A stretch of 64,000 nucleotides of DNA from Triplophysa rosa. Its lineage: Eukaryota; Chordata; Actinopteri; Cypriniformes; Nemacheilidae. Below are positions 46,128-58,973 of this stretch, one piece after another (positions within the stretch are counted from its first letter, which is position 1; each line of letters starts with the position of its first letter). The notes under the pieces were generated by a model. It saw only the letters and a list, made by a program, of their open reading frames with translations. It had not been told where the DNA came from and did no database searches. The translations under genes and the position numbers were made by a program. The stretch is taken from the NCBI RefSeq assembly GCF_024868665.1, contig NC_079910.1, forward strand, positions 13,054,425 through 13,118,424, written 5' to 3'.

Positions 46128-46351
46128 AGGAAAAATCGCTTTATACATTTCTTTGTTCTGTTGAAAACATAAGAAGATATTTTGAAGAATGTAGGAAAGC
46201 AAACAGTTCTGGGGCACTTTTGACTACCATTGTCATTTTTCCTACTATGGTAGTCAATGGTGTCCAAGAATTGTTTGGTTACAAGCATTCTTCCAAATAT
46301 CTTCCTCCGTGTTCATCAGAACAAAGAAATTGATAAAGATTTGGAACAACT
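46128..46351. mobile_element. Palindromic MITE, copy 9 (variant subfamily)
   Basis: It shares the 'GACTACCATTGTCATTTTTC' and 'CCTACTATGGTAGTCAATGG' inverted centre with the copy at 5991-6378. Its outer ends are worn. Confidence 0.75.
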
Positions 46352-47210
46352 TGCTTCACAAGACATTTATTAGTCATTTGGAATACTGTGATGATGGATG
46401 TATAGGCAGTATTGCCATAGTACGAAAAACAAAAACAAGCCCACAATTATGAGAAATAGATTCAAGACCTGTGTTTTGAAATTAAGACAAATCCTTTCCT
46501 TACAATGACCTTTAACTTTCTGCTTTATTACATTCCTAAAGTACCTCATTAGGTGGAAAAAACAATCCCCAAGAATGCATATTTTACCTGAACTTGACAA
46601 CACTGTGAATGCGTTTTTTAGTGCTTTAACAGTTTGAACCCCATATAAAAATATGAATTTGTGTTAAACCAAAGAAAGTCATATACATCCAAGATGGCAT
46701 GAGGATAAACTATATGAGAGAATTTATATTTTTGGACACATTCAATGTGTAGCTGTCACAGTGCTGAATGGATGTATTGTGAAAAGAGTAAAGAGTAGGT
46801 CAATCATTAAAAGACTAAAATCAATTCTCATTTAAGGGGCCATAGATGCAAACGTGTGTGTATGTGTGTGTGCGCCGTCTCTCCTCAAGGACATAAAGTC
46901 AGTGTGCCTGACCGTCTTATTGCAAATAAACAAACAATCTCACCTCTGTGTGTATGAGTAGCCTACTGTATTGCAGTGAGTAAACAATACAGTAGTATAT
47001 AATGAGTGTCATTTTGTACCCAGAAGCCCTTTCACACTCGTATTCCTTCACACTTTCAGTTTCATCTGTCTTTTATCGCTGCTCTGAAACATTTAGCCCC
47101 CGAGTCATGAACTCTTTCCTTTTCAATTTCCTTTCCATCTAAAACAGAACGGCACAGATTTCTGTGCAAAAACCTGCATCTTATTCAAACTGCAAATAAA
47201 CCTAATAGAT

Positions 47211-47515
47211 TAGAGTTGCACCGATATTACATTTCTCCACCGATACCGATAACCGATTGTTCAGAGTGATATCTGCCGATACCGATTCTGAAGATTAAAT
47301 TAATATTTCTTAACTTTCTAAATGTTATTAATTTAATGACTATTAATATTGAACATCAAACTAGTGATGTTTCTAACATTTTCTATAAACAGAGCACAAA
47401 TTCATTGCATTTCCCTGTCCTCTTTTGAGAATGCACCAGCCCTGTTAGCCGATAGTGTGAAAAATTGCTTTATCGGCAGATACCGATTATTAGCTGATAT
47501 GTTGGTGCATCTTTA
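47211..47515. mobile_element. Non-autonomous hAT element, GCACCGATA family, copy 1
   Basis: The ends read TAGAGTTGCACC and, inverted, TAAAGATGCACC. The flanks are TAATAGAT at 47203-47210 and again at 47516-47523, a perfect 8-base duplication. The interior contains repeated GATACCGATAxx words. Confidence 0.9.
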
Positions 47516-48789
47516 TAATAGATATTCCGAGATGCGCCACTGCTATTACTATGAATGGGGAGAAATGCAACACTCAATAATGCCACTTTAGCAAACAAAG
47601 TCCCGCCATCCAGTAAAAAGAGCCAATCCTCAATCGATTAAAACCGTCGATTCTCTGGGGCGGAGCTCTACACAGTCTCGTGAGGCGCTTGTTAACCTCT
47701 GTGCAGTAGCTGAAGCGACCTCGAAAACGGTGTTATTAAGCACAATTTGAGCTTAAAAAAACAGTTACGCTACAATTGATATCAGGTTTAATTGTTGATT
47801 TTAAATGTTATTTAAATGTGATTTTAGCCAGCAGTTTTAAAGACATATTACTTTTCCCATTCAAGCAGATAGGGCTTTAGTCTTGCATGACCGAAATAAC
47901 TGCGGGGGTGTTGTAAACACAGCCGCCGAATACATTGACTTCCCTAAAGATGACTTTGGTGCCGTCCATGACATTAAATTATTGTCAATATGTCTCATTT
48001 CTATGTAAATTATGTTATTCTTTCAAAGCTTCTCACACTGTGGCTGTCTGAATGAGTTCATGCAAGTGTATTGGATTACCACCAGACCTTACACATACTT
48101 TGAACATTTGGTAATGGAGTTATACGGAAAGCAGTCATAAGATGTATTGATAGACAAGCAATGATCATTTTTTGCTTTTAATTGCTTATCACATGCCCCA
48201 GCATTGAAAACCCTGTATACTGTAGATGTACTACAGACAACTTTACTTGCTGTATAGTTTACAGACATGCCCCCCAAGCGACAGACTGTTGGCATATAAG
48301 GCAGTTTTTCTCTCTGACCCCAAGTCCTCCTTTGACTGTGTCCAATGAAAATGTCCTGGACCTCAAGAATTTAAGTGACGGGACTGCTCGCTCTATAGCA
48401 TACAGAGAAAGAGAGAGAGGGATAAGGCAGAGCTGCTGACAGAAGAGCGAATAAACACAAGCAACAACAGAGAGGATGACATGTACAGTAAAGAAGCAAG
48501 ACAGCAGGCAGACTGTACAGAGTATAAAAAAACTTGAGGGATACATGCCCGATGATAATATCACAAACACTCAATCCCATCAGGACGGACTTAAACATGA
48601 CCTGCTAACTAAACAGAATTCACTTTGCTGGACCAAAAGCACATAAACCCTGACCCCAAAAAATATTATTTATATATATTTAAGGCCATTTAGATGAATG
48701 TAAACCTGAAGAACTCTACTGGACTCATATTTACTGCAGCACAGTGTTCGATTTGCATATAAACAGCCATAGAACCGACACATTTAAAT

Positions 48790-48985
48790 TAGAAATGCGT
48801 CAATGCTAAAGTTCTCCACTGATACGATAGCCGCTTATTCAGAGTGATATCTGCCGATACCGATTCTGGAGATTAAATAAATATTTCTTAACTTTATGAA
48901 TGTTATTAATTCATATAATGACTATTAATATTGGTGTGATAATTTGCTTTTATCGACCTATACCGATATATTGGTCTCTAATTTG
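48790..48985. mobile_element. GCACCGATA family, copy 2, ends lost
   Basis: It shares 'CAGAGTGATATCTGCCGATA' and 'AATATTTCTTAACTTTxTxA' with the element at 47211-47515. No clear terminal repeats or duplication remain, so it is older or truncated. Confidence 0.75.
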
Positions 48986-50545
48986 TCTCTAATCTCTCAT
49001 TTAAATCAAACAAATCAAATTTGTTTCACTGTAAAGTATTATTAAATGTATAAAGTAAAAATAATAAACTAAGAAAACAACAAGTTAAAGTAAAACTTTT
49101 TCAAACCAACATAAAAATAATTAAAGCTGTAATCCATTACTTTTGCCTCTCTTTCACACATTTCTCTTTGAAACATAAAATTGCTGATGTTTATAAATTG
49201 ATTTGATTGATAGATTTATTTTTATGTGGGTTGCAGTCATATGATGATGACGATATGATGAACTGATATTTCCCACACAAATCATTATTATAAACTTACT
49301 GTTGTGAATCGGTTAAAGCACGTTGACAGTTGTCAACACAACATTACAGAACAATTTAATAAAAAATAGTGTTTATATTTAACCAAAAAGTAATAAGGAT
49401 TCCAGCTTAAACATCAACTAACATTTAATATGACAAATATACCATAGAACAAGTGCAAAAAAGCAGTATTATATTTAACCGAAAAGAGTTATAGATTGCA
49501 GCTTTGATAGCAAGAAACTTTAAATATGAAAAACTTCAACAAGTCACACTTACTAAATTGCACGTTCAGATGCCCACATATCCGTATCAACTTTTTGTCT
49601 TTTTAATGACAGCTAAAAAGTGCTTATCTTTAAAACTTAACTAAAGGTCGTAATAAGTTGCTTGCACAAACGTCCCATGGGGTCATTTTTTGGAGTAGGC
49701 CAGGCTCTCAGATGCACAATTAGATAGAAGATTTTAAGCAGGATAATTTTAATCCCTGTGCTGGCATGACTGAATTTAACCTTCTTTAATAAATCAAGTA
49801 AAAAATCTCAGCTCCCTGCCAGAGGATGTATTAACAGGAGCGAGATCTCATTTAGTCACATTTCAGTTTGTCATATCACTTGATCTCAGTGCAGTGATGC
49901 ACTCAGCAGTTTCTCAGGAAGCTTTTCTTGAACCTAATCACTCTTTAAACACTTCGCCAGAAAATCACTTCAATCCACTAATGAAACGTTGTGTAAAGGA
50001 GGAAATAAAATCACATTGTAACCACAGTAATTAAACAGACGTTTTTCTCTTTCTTATTTTTTAACTCAATGGCACAGAATGGGACCACTTTGGGTCCCTT
50101 AACTTCCCCGCCAATTTGAACAAAGGTCCTGAACATGATCTACTCCAAAGCTAAACATAATCGGCCCCACTAGACCCAGACTTCAGCGGTAATCTAGCAT
50201 TTCACACTGTTCCTCTCTCTTCTCACTTTACAGCTCTCTTGATCTTCAAGTGTGCACCGTTGTTATTGGCAGATTGCTTTAATAGCCTCTCTCGCACAAT
50301 TCCATGTTTCTCGCAGCCCCCAAAAGACTCCCTGGAATTTAGGATAACATCTAAGAAACAAAACGAAAGTCTATCTTTCGCGCCATATACTGTAGTTAGG
50401 AACCAGAAACAAGAGCTGTCAACCGATTTTCCAAGACAATTTTCTTTCTATTGGATTTAACTTTGTATGCAACAGTGTTTTACGTCATAGTCAATGCTAA
50501 ATAATGTTTAACAACTCATTCACTGACATCATTGTAAAACCAAGC

Positions 50546-52913
50546 CAGTGTTCGACATTAACGCTTGTCCGGGACAAGTGAATGTTTTGTAAGGGCAAGT
50601 GAGAGAGAATTTTACTTGCCCGACCGGACAAGTCACTTAAAAAAAAAACTGTGCTACGAAAAATCGGTCTGTGCTAAGAATAATAAGAATAGGTGCATTA
50701 GACAGATCTGCGTGTTTGTGTGAATTGCGTTTGTCGTGGTTGTACTTGTTTGTGTGTGACAATAATCAATGGCGCAGCGCATTGTGTCCACATAACTAGA
50801 TGCTGACGCGGAATCCTGTTATTTAACTATGTCATCTGGTTGTTCTGCGTGTCTGAGTTAGGGTGACCACCACCCAACAAACCAAATGTGGGACAGGTAA
50901 TCCGTTTGTGTGGGACAATGTGGGACACTATTGAAAGGTAGCGCAAAACTGTGACATAATAACGGAATGAAAACATTTTTATATATTTTTTTAGCTTATA
51001 AAATAATTTATTTAGTCCATTCCAACTCTAACATAATTAAGGCCTAGATAAAATGGTATATAACATAAAACATTTTAATGGCGATTTCAATTTAAGGTTC
51101 ACTGTCTCTATAAATTTTGAGCACAGAACAGACGAGTTATCATTTTGTAAACTTTGAAGATCTTCTCAAAAAGAGAAAACTAAAGGAATAAAGAACAAAC
51201 AAATAATGAAAAAGAGTTTCTCTTTTAAAATGTATAATTGATAAATAATGCATTTAATGATGTGCAAATAATTTTGATTTTAATACGCTAACCACAACCT
51301 ATAGGCTAAACACAGTTTCAAAGCCACACAGTTTACGATGTTTTAGTGAGTTTTTATTCGGCAGGTTGACATGGGAGTATCGCCACCCGATCTACTGACA
51401 GACGTCGCAGCCTCTTGATGACTGAAATCACTGCCTTCTGCTCATACGTTGGGTAAAAGTCAGTCTTTAAAAAATAGTTGTGTTTGTATGAGCTCATTTG
51501 ACACGAGTGCACCGGGTTGCTGCTTTTGACACAGCGCTGTTAAATAAACAATGGCGCAAACAAGCGTCTCATGTGTTTTTCGGGTTAAAGAACGTGTTTC
51601 TTAATGTGACAACTAAAAACCAACAGACTGATGAAAATGCGGGACATTTTCTCAATATGCGACGTGTGGGACCAGGGGTGAAAATGCTGTGCGGTACAAC
51701 GCAAAGCGGGACGGGTGGTCACCCTATACACTGGTCGAGGATTTGTCTGCGTCTGCACTGTATGAGGATATAATAAACACATTTAATTAATCTCCAAAGT
51801 TGCTCTGATGGTTTATTCTATGAGCATTTGACTGTTTGAGTACAGCTATTGTCAGACACACTAAAACTCAAGCGTCTTACCGACGACACACGTCAAAATA
51901 AAAGTCCCGTTAATTTGAACACTGTAGTATTTGCTAAAGGAAATTGTAGTTCCTTTGTAGTAAATTGATTATCTGTAGTAAACACTGTAGTATACTAAAG
52001 TAAGGTTCAAAAACTCTATAGTATCTAGGAATTGTACTGCAGTTTACCGTAGTAAATATCACTATAGTATACTACAGTAATTTATGTGAACAAATATACC
52101 TCTATTGTATAGTAAAAAAATTAAATACACAGTAATTAGTAAAAATAAAACAAATTTAGGTAATCTAAAAATGATATGGCCCTAATTTATCCATCAGTAT
52201 GTAACATTAATCTCATTTGTCAGTTACCTGCCTTTCATGTGATGAACTGCACTTGCATAATTCTTCATTGATGACAACAGACGTTTTATACTTGTGCTAC
52301 AACTGTTTGGCCTCTGTTGCACTAGTGCTATGTGCAAAAAAAGTCTACGTACAGCCCTGCCTTTGTTCTATAGCAATGATGGAGAGTATTAAAGAGTACA
52401 TAACATGAGATCATGAAAATTACATTTCATGCAGTGTGTAATGTTGCCGTGTTTGAAAGTAAGCAGTCTGCCAAGTTATTGGCTTGGAAAAAGGGAGTCG
52501 ACTCTGAATCACGCAAACGAATCGTCCCTAGTCCTATTCGTGATCCGCCGCGGATTTACGTCACTACATATAGTCCACGCCTACATTTTGCTAGGACTGT
52601 CCGCGAAAACTTCACTCTTCTCCCCCAAACACTGTAGCTCGTGAGCCTCATTCACGGTAGACCAATCACAGCAGACTAGACCATCTGACCAATCACATCA
52701 GACTAGGCAAGCAGAAAGGAGCGGATTAGACAGATGAATCGCGGTACGAATCTTGTGAGAGTCAGTCGAGAAGTAAGGTAAGAATAACTTACTTGACCAA
52801 TCAGGATCCGAAACAATTATATTGACACTTCAAATGAACAATAATTTTTTATTGAATGACAAATTTACTTGTCCGAAGGACAACCACATGACAATGCTTA
52901 ATGTCAAGCCCTG
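50546..52913. mobile_element. Long DNA transposon remnant, CAGTGTTCGACATTAA ends
   Basis: The left end CAGTGTTCGACATTAACGCT is matched by the inverted right end CAGGGCTTGACATTAAGCAT, followed inside by 'TGTCCxxxGGACAAGT' words at both ends. CAAGC flanks both sides directly, which could be a 5-base duplication. The 2.4-kb body has no recognisable transposase and is interrupted by another element at 50859-51726. Confidence 0.65.
50859..51726. mobile_element. Nested inverted-repeat element, TAGGGTGACCACC ends
   Basis: Both ends read TAGGGTGACCACC inward. It sits inside the larger remnant at 50546-52913. The words GTGGGACA are repeated near both ends. I could not read a clear target duplication and found no coding region. 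Confidence 0.7.
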
Positions 52914-53597
52914 CAAGCGTAACAGCAAAAAGTGACAGTTTGGATGCAAAGCTGTTGTTCTGTCTATCGTTATGGAATAATTACATACTACATCATACAA
53001 CATCATGACAATACTGCTTTGTATCACGGACAGACAGTGAGCAGAGCTGTGTGCCCGAGTGGGTGTACGGCACTAATAGCAAGCCTTCTGGACGTGATGG
53101 ATAAAGCCATGGAAAGTTAACACCCCTGCATGTGGTGTATGCTCTGGGTGTGCATGTGTGTGGTGCGAAGATGATAAAGGGTTCACTTGGAGGCTGCCAT
53201 GGATACAGAAATCTCTGGCTGGCAGGATGGCAGCTCTGATCCCTGGGATAAATAAATACATCAAAGTATAGCCAATAAATCAGACTCAGGTCAGTTTCCC
53301 TCGCTTGTGAATTTTTAGTGACTGTGTGCTTTGAAACAAAACTCTTAAATAACCTTTAAAATGCTGACACAGAATGCACGTAAGGAAAAAAAGTAGCCTA
53401 GTGGATAAAAAAACAAAAATAATAAAAAGAGACCATACATTCAGAACTGTGAGGAATACTATGATTCGCATTTAACAACTAATGTCCAACAATTCTTAAT
53501 TTTGAAAAATATATCTTTATCATCGATAACATCAAGCTTCATTTTGTGAGATGTTTTGCTTAAAAGATGAACTTGTGCTATATTTCGTCAAACTAAA

Positions 53598-54136
53598 TGT
53601 CAGGGATTGGCAGAAGAGAACCCAAATGCAGGCAGCAGTGAAGGGGTTAACAAAGAATATATTTATTAACAAATAGACAAAACAAAAACCCACGATGGGG
53701 TAAATCAAGAAAACAGGAAAAACTCAAACAGAACATAGACTGACTAAAACTGGACTAAACTGAGAAACACTTGACAAACTATAACAAAACACTAAAAGAC
53801 TTACTAGACTAGACTCAGAATATTAAACAGCACACTGGGACCGACAGGAACAAGAACACCAGCATACACACGTACAGATACAATGACAGAGCACAGGACA
53901 ATGAAACATGAGGACTATATAAAGGGGAGGAAATCAAGAGGGAACAGGTGTGAGACATGAGCTAATCAACAAGCAATAACGAGGGATACAAAAGGGCGGG
54001 AAAACAGACAAAGACCGGAGAGAGTATCGAAGACCGAAAGGGTCAAAAAGACTCTCTCCACACATAACCAAAGACTTTGTCATGGCTCTGCTACAGGACC
54101 AAGAAAAGCATAACTAAATGAAGCAGAGCCATGACA
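53598..54136 (-). mobile_element. Intact solo LTR
   Basis: TGTCA and TGACA ends, with CTAAA on both flanks (53593-53597 and 54137-54141), make this a 539-base solo LTR of the family at 25467-28931. On the minus strand a TATA-like TTTATATAG (about 53913-53922) lies upstream of an AATAAA (in 'TTAATAAATATATTC', about 53656-53670), the order expected for U3 then R, so the LTR probably reads leftwards. Near its right end the 'GCTCTGCT' and 'AGCAGAGCC' arms form a hairpin. Confidence 0.85.
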
Positions 54137-55716
54137 CTAAATAAACAATTACTCAACAACAATAATATTTTAGTTAACAATGTTGTGGCATAAGTCAAAC
54201 TACATTGCTAACTAAAATATCAATATTCAGTTCATTCTGAAGTAATAATATTGCATTAAAGTTAAAATATTTCTCTCAGTACAATTCATTGTTTTCCAGA
54301 CACCATGACTATCTTATCAAGTCTATCTTGGTGCAGAATGGTACATGTATTTCACTGTGTATCAATAATACATTTTAAACGTATCTATGGAATCTATTTT
54401 TCTTACTCTGCCTGCTTCTATCTACTTCTATCTGAAATGAGAACAAAGGGAACAAACCGATATATTTTTACCTCAGCCAACTCAGTTAAATTTCAGACAT
54501 AATGTGTGCCAATATGTAGCTCCCTGTGTATGAAATATAATATATAGCCTATGCTGTATAATACGTAGTAAGTAAAGTAAAGTAGAAAGTAATCCATTAG
54601 AATTCCTATTTGCATCCACTGCAGTTGCTTTGCTAGTGCACAATGCTGCCGATACAATTTGATTGACAGGTTTTTGAGCCAATAATCTGTGGAGCTAATG
54701 TTTTGTAAATAATCACTCTAGAAACAGTAAAATGACATTATGACAATCCTGATGTTGGCAATACAAGAGCATGCACATTCGCAAACCTGTCAACATCAAA
54801 TCTGGGATTTTAGTCTTTAGAGGGCTCAACTATACACAGTATATACTTGCACATGTTAGTGCAAAAGAATAATAATAATGTTACAAACTTTTAGTTTAGT
54901 TTTTCAAAGTTTTAGTTTACTAAGGGTTAGAGTCAGAATAAAATTCCCCTAGATTACAGAACATTAGATTTATACCTGCTAAAACAGTTTAATTAATAGC
55001 AGATTTTCATGAAGCTGAAAATGGGGACCCTAAATAGGGTATATTAGGTTAGTACCTATATCCCGGGCTGTAATTTGAAATGCAGCGGACAGGAAAAAAG
55101 TTCAAAAAAGTTCATTTCATTTCAAGAACACGTCATCTAAAGAAATTTTACTTTAAACATTCTTTGGGGTAACCCACTTCATCAAGTCTTGTATCACCCT
55201 GTCTTGATTTATTTAGCAATAACAAACACCATCCAACTTCTCACACTTGCCACTTACACTTGCCACATTAGTAAGTAATTGGTCTTGAAATATTGATTAG
55301 AATTTTTTATTAGCTCATTTGTAACACATTCATGGCATGAGAAAAAAAGACAGTGAAGTGATAAATTAAACATAAGTCCTGATCAAGTTGACTCAGAATG
55401 TCACCACTGAACAATCAGAATCAAGTATTCCAGAGATCCATAATATGCTAGGATAGAAGAATAGTGCTTTAACATCCATAAAAATGACCTCAGCTAGAAC
55501 TGTTTAACTCACATGGTCCAGTCAGTAGTAAGCCTGCGAGTGTGTACGGCTACGGCTACGGAGTGAACGTGTGTATCTATAAATAGTTCTTTCTCTGTGT
55601 CACTCAGTATGAATCAGCTGTCTCTCCTGATGCTGCTGGTCCACTTGCCCATTCAACCACAGTGCCACTTTCCCTCTGACACACACGGTTTTGGAAGCAC
55701 ATTTCTTGTGTACACG

Positions 55717-55718
<2 letters not shown>

Positions 55719-55798
<80 letters not shown>
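55719..55798. repeat. (CA)n microsatellite
   Basis: About 80 bases of CA with two ACGC interruptions. Confidence 0.95.
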
Positions 55799-55799
<1 letters not shown>

Positions 55800-55810
55800 G
55801 CATAGACAGA

Positions 55811-56314
55811 GGCTGCATCTGAAATCGTGTATGAAAATGAGTATGAGTCATGAATGGTATGTCCGAAACCTCAGTATGCAAAAAACAGTAGGTGAGAAAT
55901 ACCCGGATGGTCTACTACTTCCGCCGAGATTTGTGAGTGTGGATCGGATGGACACTTCTCTATCCCATGATGCCACGGGAGCTGAGCAACAGTCAAATTT
56001 CAAAAGTAAATCAAATAAATATAGCGGAAAACTTTAAGGCGGACGTCCGTTTTTAACTTAAGTGCCAATAAATTAATTTCTTGTGACTAAATTATGTTTT
56101 TATCAACTCTCACGTGTAGGTTGTTGTTAATACGTCATAGGTCAAAGAGCATACGGGTCACATGACCATAAAACATGGAGGACGCAGTATGTCCGAAATG
56201 TATTCATACTACTCCCACTCATACTATATAGAACGTACTGTATTGACGGCTGATAGGTAGCTACTATTTCAAATTCAGTACGTACTGTCACAGTATGCGA
56301 TTTCGGACGCAGCC
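55811..56314. mobile_element. Inverted-repeat element, GGCTGCxTCxGAAATCG ends
   Basis: The left end is GGCTGCATCTGAAATCGTGT and the inverted right end GGCTGCGTCCGAAATCGCAT. The interior has the repeated word 'CATACT' and has no intact coding region. Fragments of the same family lie at 15690-16440. Confidence 0.72.
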
Positions 56315-57861
56315 ATAGTGTTAGGTGTTAGCATCAACCTCACTCTATGTATAAGTACCTTTAGCTTCTCTTCAGCACTCTGCTGATCTTCTGTAATGAC
56401 ACTTAAACCTAAGAAAACTAAAGCACCTTCTAACACCTCTTAGCACTCAAGCTATTACAGCATAAACTGTCTCAAAGACAGCAAGTGCAAACACAGACAA
56501 CATCCACAATGTGTGCTATGGTTTACTGTGAATTTTTAAACATGTATATAAGGACCATTATACTACATTGGGGAATTAAACTACTGTACACACAACCCTG
56601 AATGCTCCATTAAACTAATATTAAATGTAGCGGTTTTAGCTGCATGTTAAAATAATGATGAGCTTAGCTCACCAAATATGATTCTCCACCAGATCTAACA
56701 AGATCACATCCATGAAATGAGTTATTTAAAACATCAATTTCAGTCAAGGAATTAGTTTAGCTCAAAGGAAAATACGTATAATAATCGTCATTAAGTATAC
56801 ATATTTTACTGTTTCTGATTAGCAGTATAGTGATAAAAATACTTGTATGTATTCGTCCAGCAAATACATCAATGATATTATTCACTTTAACGTTATCTCA
56901 TGGACATAAGTAACGCGACTTTACCAAACATGATTTAGAGCTGTAGCGTAGATCGAAACACAGTTTAAGTGACCAAGTATATGTGAGCGTTGAGCACAGA
57001 AAACCCATCACAAGTGAATATATGGTTAATAAACTACTCTACATGGTAAACATAATGACGATCGCATAAACACAAACAATACATGAAACATGAAACACAA
57101 ACGCGCTATTCTCTTCTGCCCAGAATGTATCGGTGAATGATGTTTTTATGTGCATACCTTCCCAACCAAAATCCGGGCCCTCCTGAAGCCAGGTTTGGCT
57201 CTGTTCTTTTGATGATGGTATCAAGAAACCAGGACAAAAGGGAGTGAGGGGGGGGGTTATGGCCTTTCTTTTAATGATCCTGACAAAAGATCCAACACTC
57301 TGGCTATGCTAGGCACTACATAAACCATTAACAAACACTTTCTCACCAGCCATTTTGGTCTCAAATGAACAGAAGTTTCCATGAATACTTGTATACATAA
57401 AACCAAAGAAATTATTAGGACATGTATGTAGGCATTGTGGTTTGTAGGTTTGTAATTAAAAAGGCATAAGCGTAACTTATGCCATAGGACACATGGTATG
57501 GTTTATTTGTCAACTACACATTTCCTGCTTACCCAAAAGTCCAAGTATATTTCAAACATCTGATATATATAACTTATACAAAAGCCAATGACTACTTCTT
57601 ACTTTAAAGCACACCCTACAGCAGCCCAGAAAACCTGAATTTGTTTTTTAAATGTTGATTAAAAATCTGATTGATGATCTATAAATGAGTCACTGCTTCG
57701 ATTTTTGTGTGTTAAAATCATTACTCCAGTTCAGAGAATGTACCAAAACTAGCAATGCTTAGGAAATGACAAAAATATTACATTTATTCATTTAGCAGAT
57801 GTTTCTTTTCCAAAGTATAGACAGTTTCAAAGCAACAACATAAACAAACGTAACTGCACAT

Positions 57862-58580
57862 TAGGGCTGCAGCTACCGATTATTTTAGTAATCGAGTATT
57901 CTACAGATTTTTCCATCGATTAATCAGGTATTCAGATAATAAATATTTTTTCTTTATTAAAGAGCAATACTAAATATACAAGAGAAAATAAGACAGGTCT
58001 CTTAAAATGAACAACTAATTTGTTTCCTTTTTAGAAAAAAAAAAAATTATTGCTGAAATTGCATACATTAATATCTGTGAAAAGTTAACCCATTTAATAG
58101 ATTTTTACATTGCCATATTACAGTACATTCAAAATGCAATATAATACAAATGTATAAATATTCTATAAAAATAGAAAGAATAATTTCAAAGGTAAACAAC
58201 TAACTTCAGCTTATGCATGATGCATTTAGTTTATCTAAATTAGTTTTAGTTTCTTTTTCTTTTTTTTTACTATTAAATAGTAATATATTTGTCCACATAA
58301 AATACAGAGGACGCTTACTTTTTAGTATGTCTGTGTCATCACTCAAACAATAAAACGTTCGTGAAATGAACTCTGGAGCAACTCTGGAGATGAAGTTCAT
58401 GTGTTCATGTCCTCATAAAGCGCAGACGCAGACGCAGACAAATTCATGAGCATCATGCGTGTAGCACGTTAAACTGTGCAGTTCATTCACTCAGACACGC
58501 AGAACAGACAGATGGCATGTGTAAATAACATTTTTTGTATTCGAATTACTTGAGTAACTCGAGGAATCGTTTCAGTCCTA
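57862..58580. mobile_element. hAT-type element with perfect 8-bp duplication
   Basis: The left end TAGGGCTGCAGC and inverted right end TAGGACTGAAAC continue with GATTxxTxxAGTxACTCxA-like sequence. CTGCACAT flanks it at 57854-57861 and again at 58581-58588. The 719-base body is non-coding. Confidence 0.9.
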
Positions 58581-58756
58581 CTGCACATACACGCTTTTGA
58601 GGCCCAAACTTTACTTCCTTTACACATCCGCAAAGAATAGAGTCCCTGTAGATTATTTATGATAATAAGCAAAATAAATAACAAGTAAATTACATTAGCT
58701 AGCAAGTTAAAATTATGTCTAGCAAATATTATTTTGGGTTACCAGTAGAAGAACCA

Positions 58757-58973
58757 TTACTTGGCTAAACTTGGCGCCCGTCCAGAGCCTGCTCGCAAGA
58801 TGGCCGCCAGTCCAGAGCCTGCTCCCAAGATGGCCGCCAGCCCAGAGCCTCCAGTCATCGTGGTCACCACACCGGTGGTCCTGGAGTCGTCTGTTCCTGT
58901 GTGGTGACCACGATGACTGGTTGCAGCCTTGTTGTGTGTCTGGGCTGGGCACTGCTCTTCCTCTTGTCTAGTG
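58757..58973 (+). pseudogene. Retroelement-like proline/alanine repeat fragment
   Basis: A 30-base unit is repeated about 2.4 times (58781-58860), each encoding PEPAPKMAAS or a close form on the plus strand. I associate such PEP...KMAA repeats with the 3' part of fish LTR retrotransposons, and the sequence resuming after the hAT insertion (59328-59500) and at 60977-61015 ends with AATAAA and reads like a terminal region. This is a fragment only; the assignment is from memory and tentative. Confidence 0.4.
58851..58920. repeat. Perfect 21-base inverted repeat (hairpin)
   Basis: The arms 58851-58871 and 58900-58920 are exact reverse complements; the left arm starts CCAGTCATCG and ends CACCACA. 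The loop is 28 bases and contains ACCGGT. It directly follows the proline/alanine repeat. Confidence 0.9.

Noticed and set aside
55597..56037. 146-codon plus-strand frame with a His-Thr run
   Set aside because: The frame crosses a CA microsatellite and the start of an inverted-repeat element; no domain is visible.
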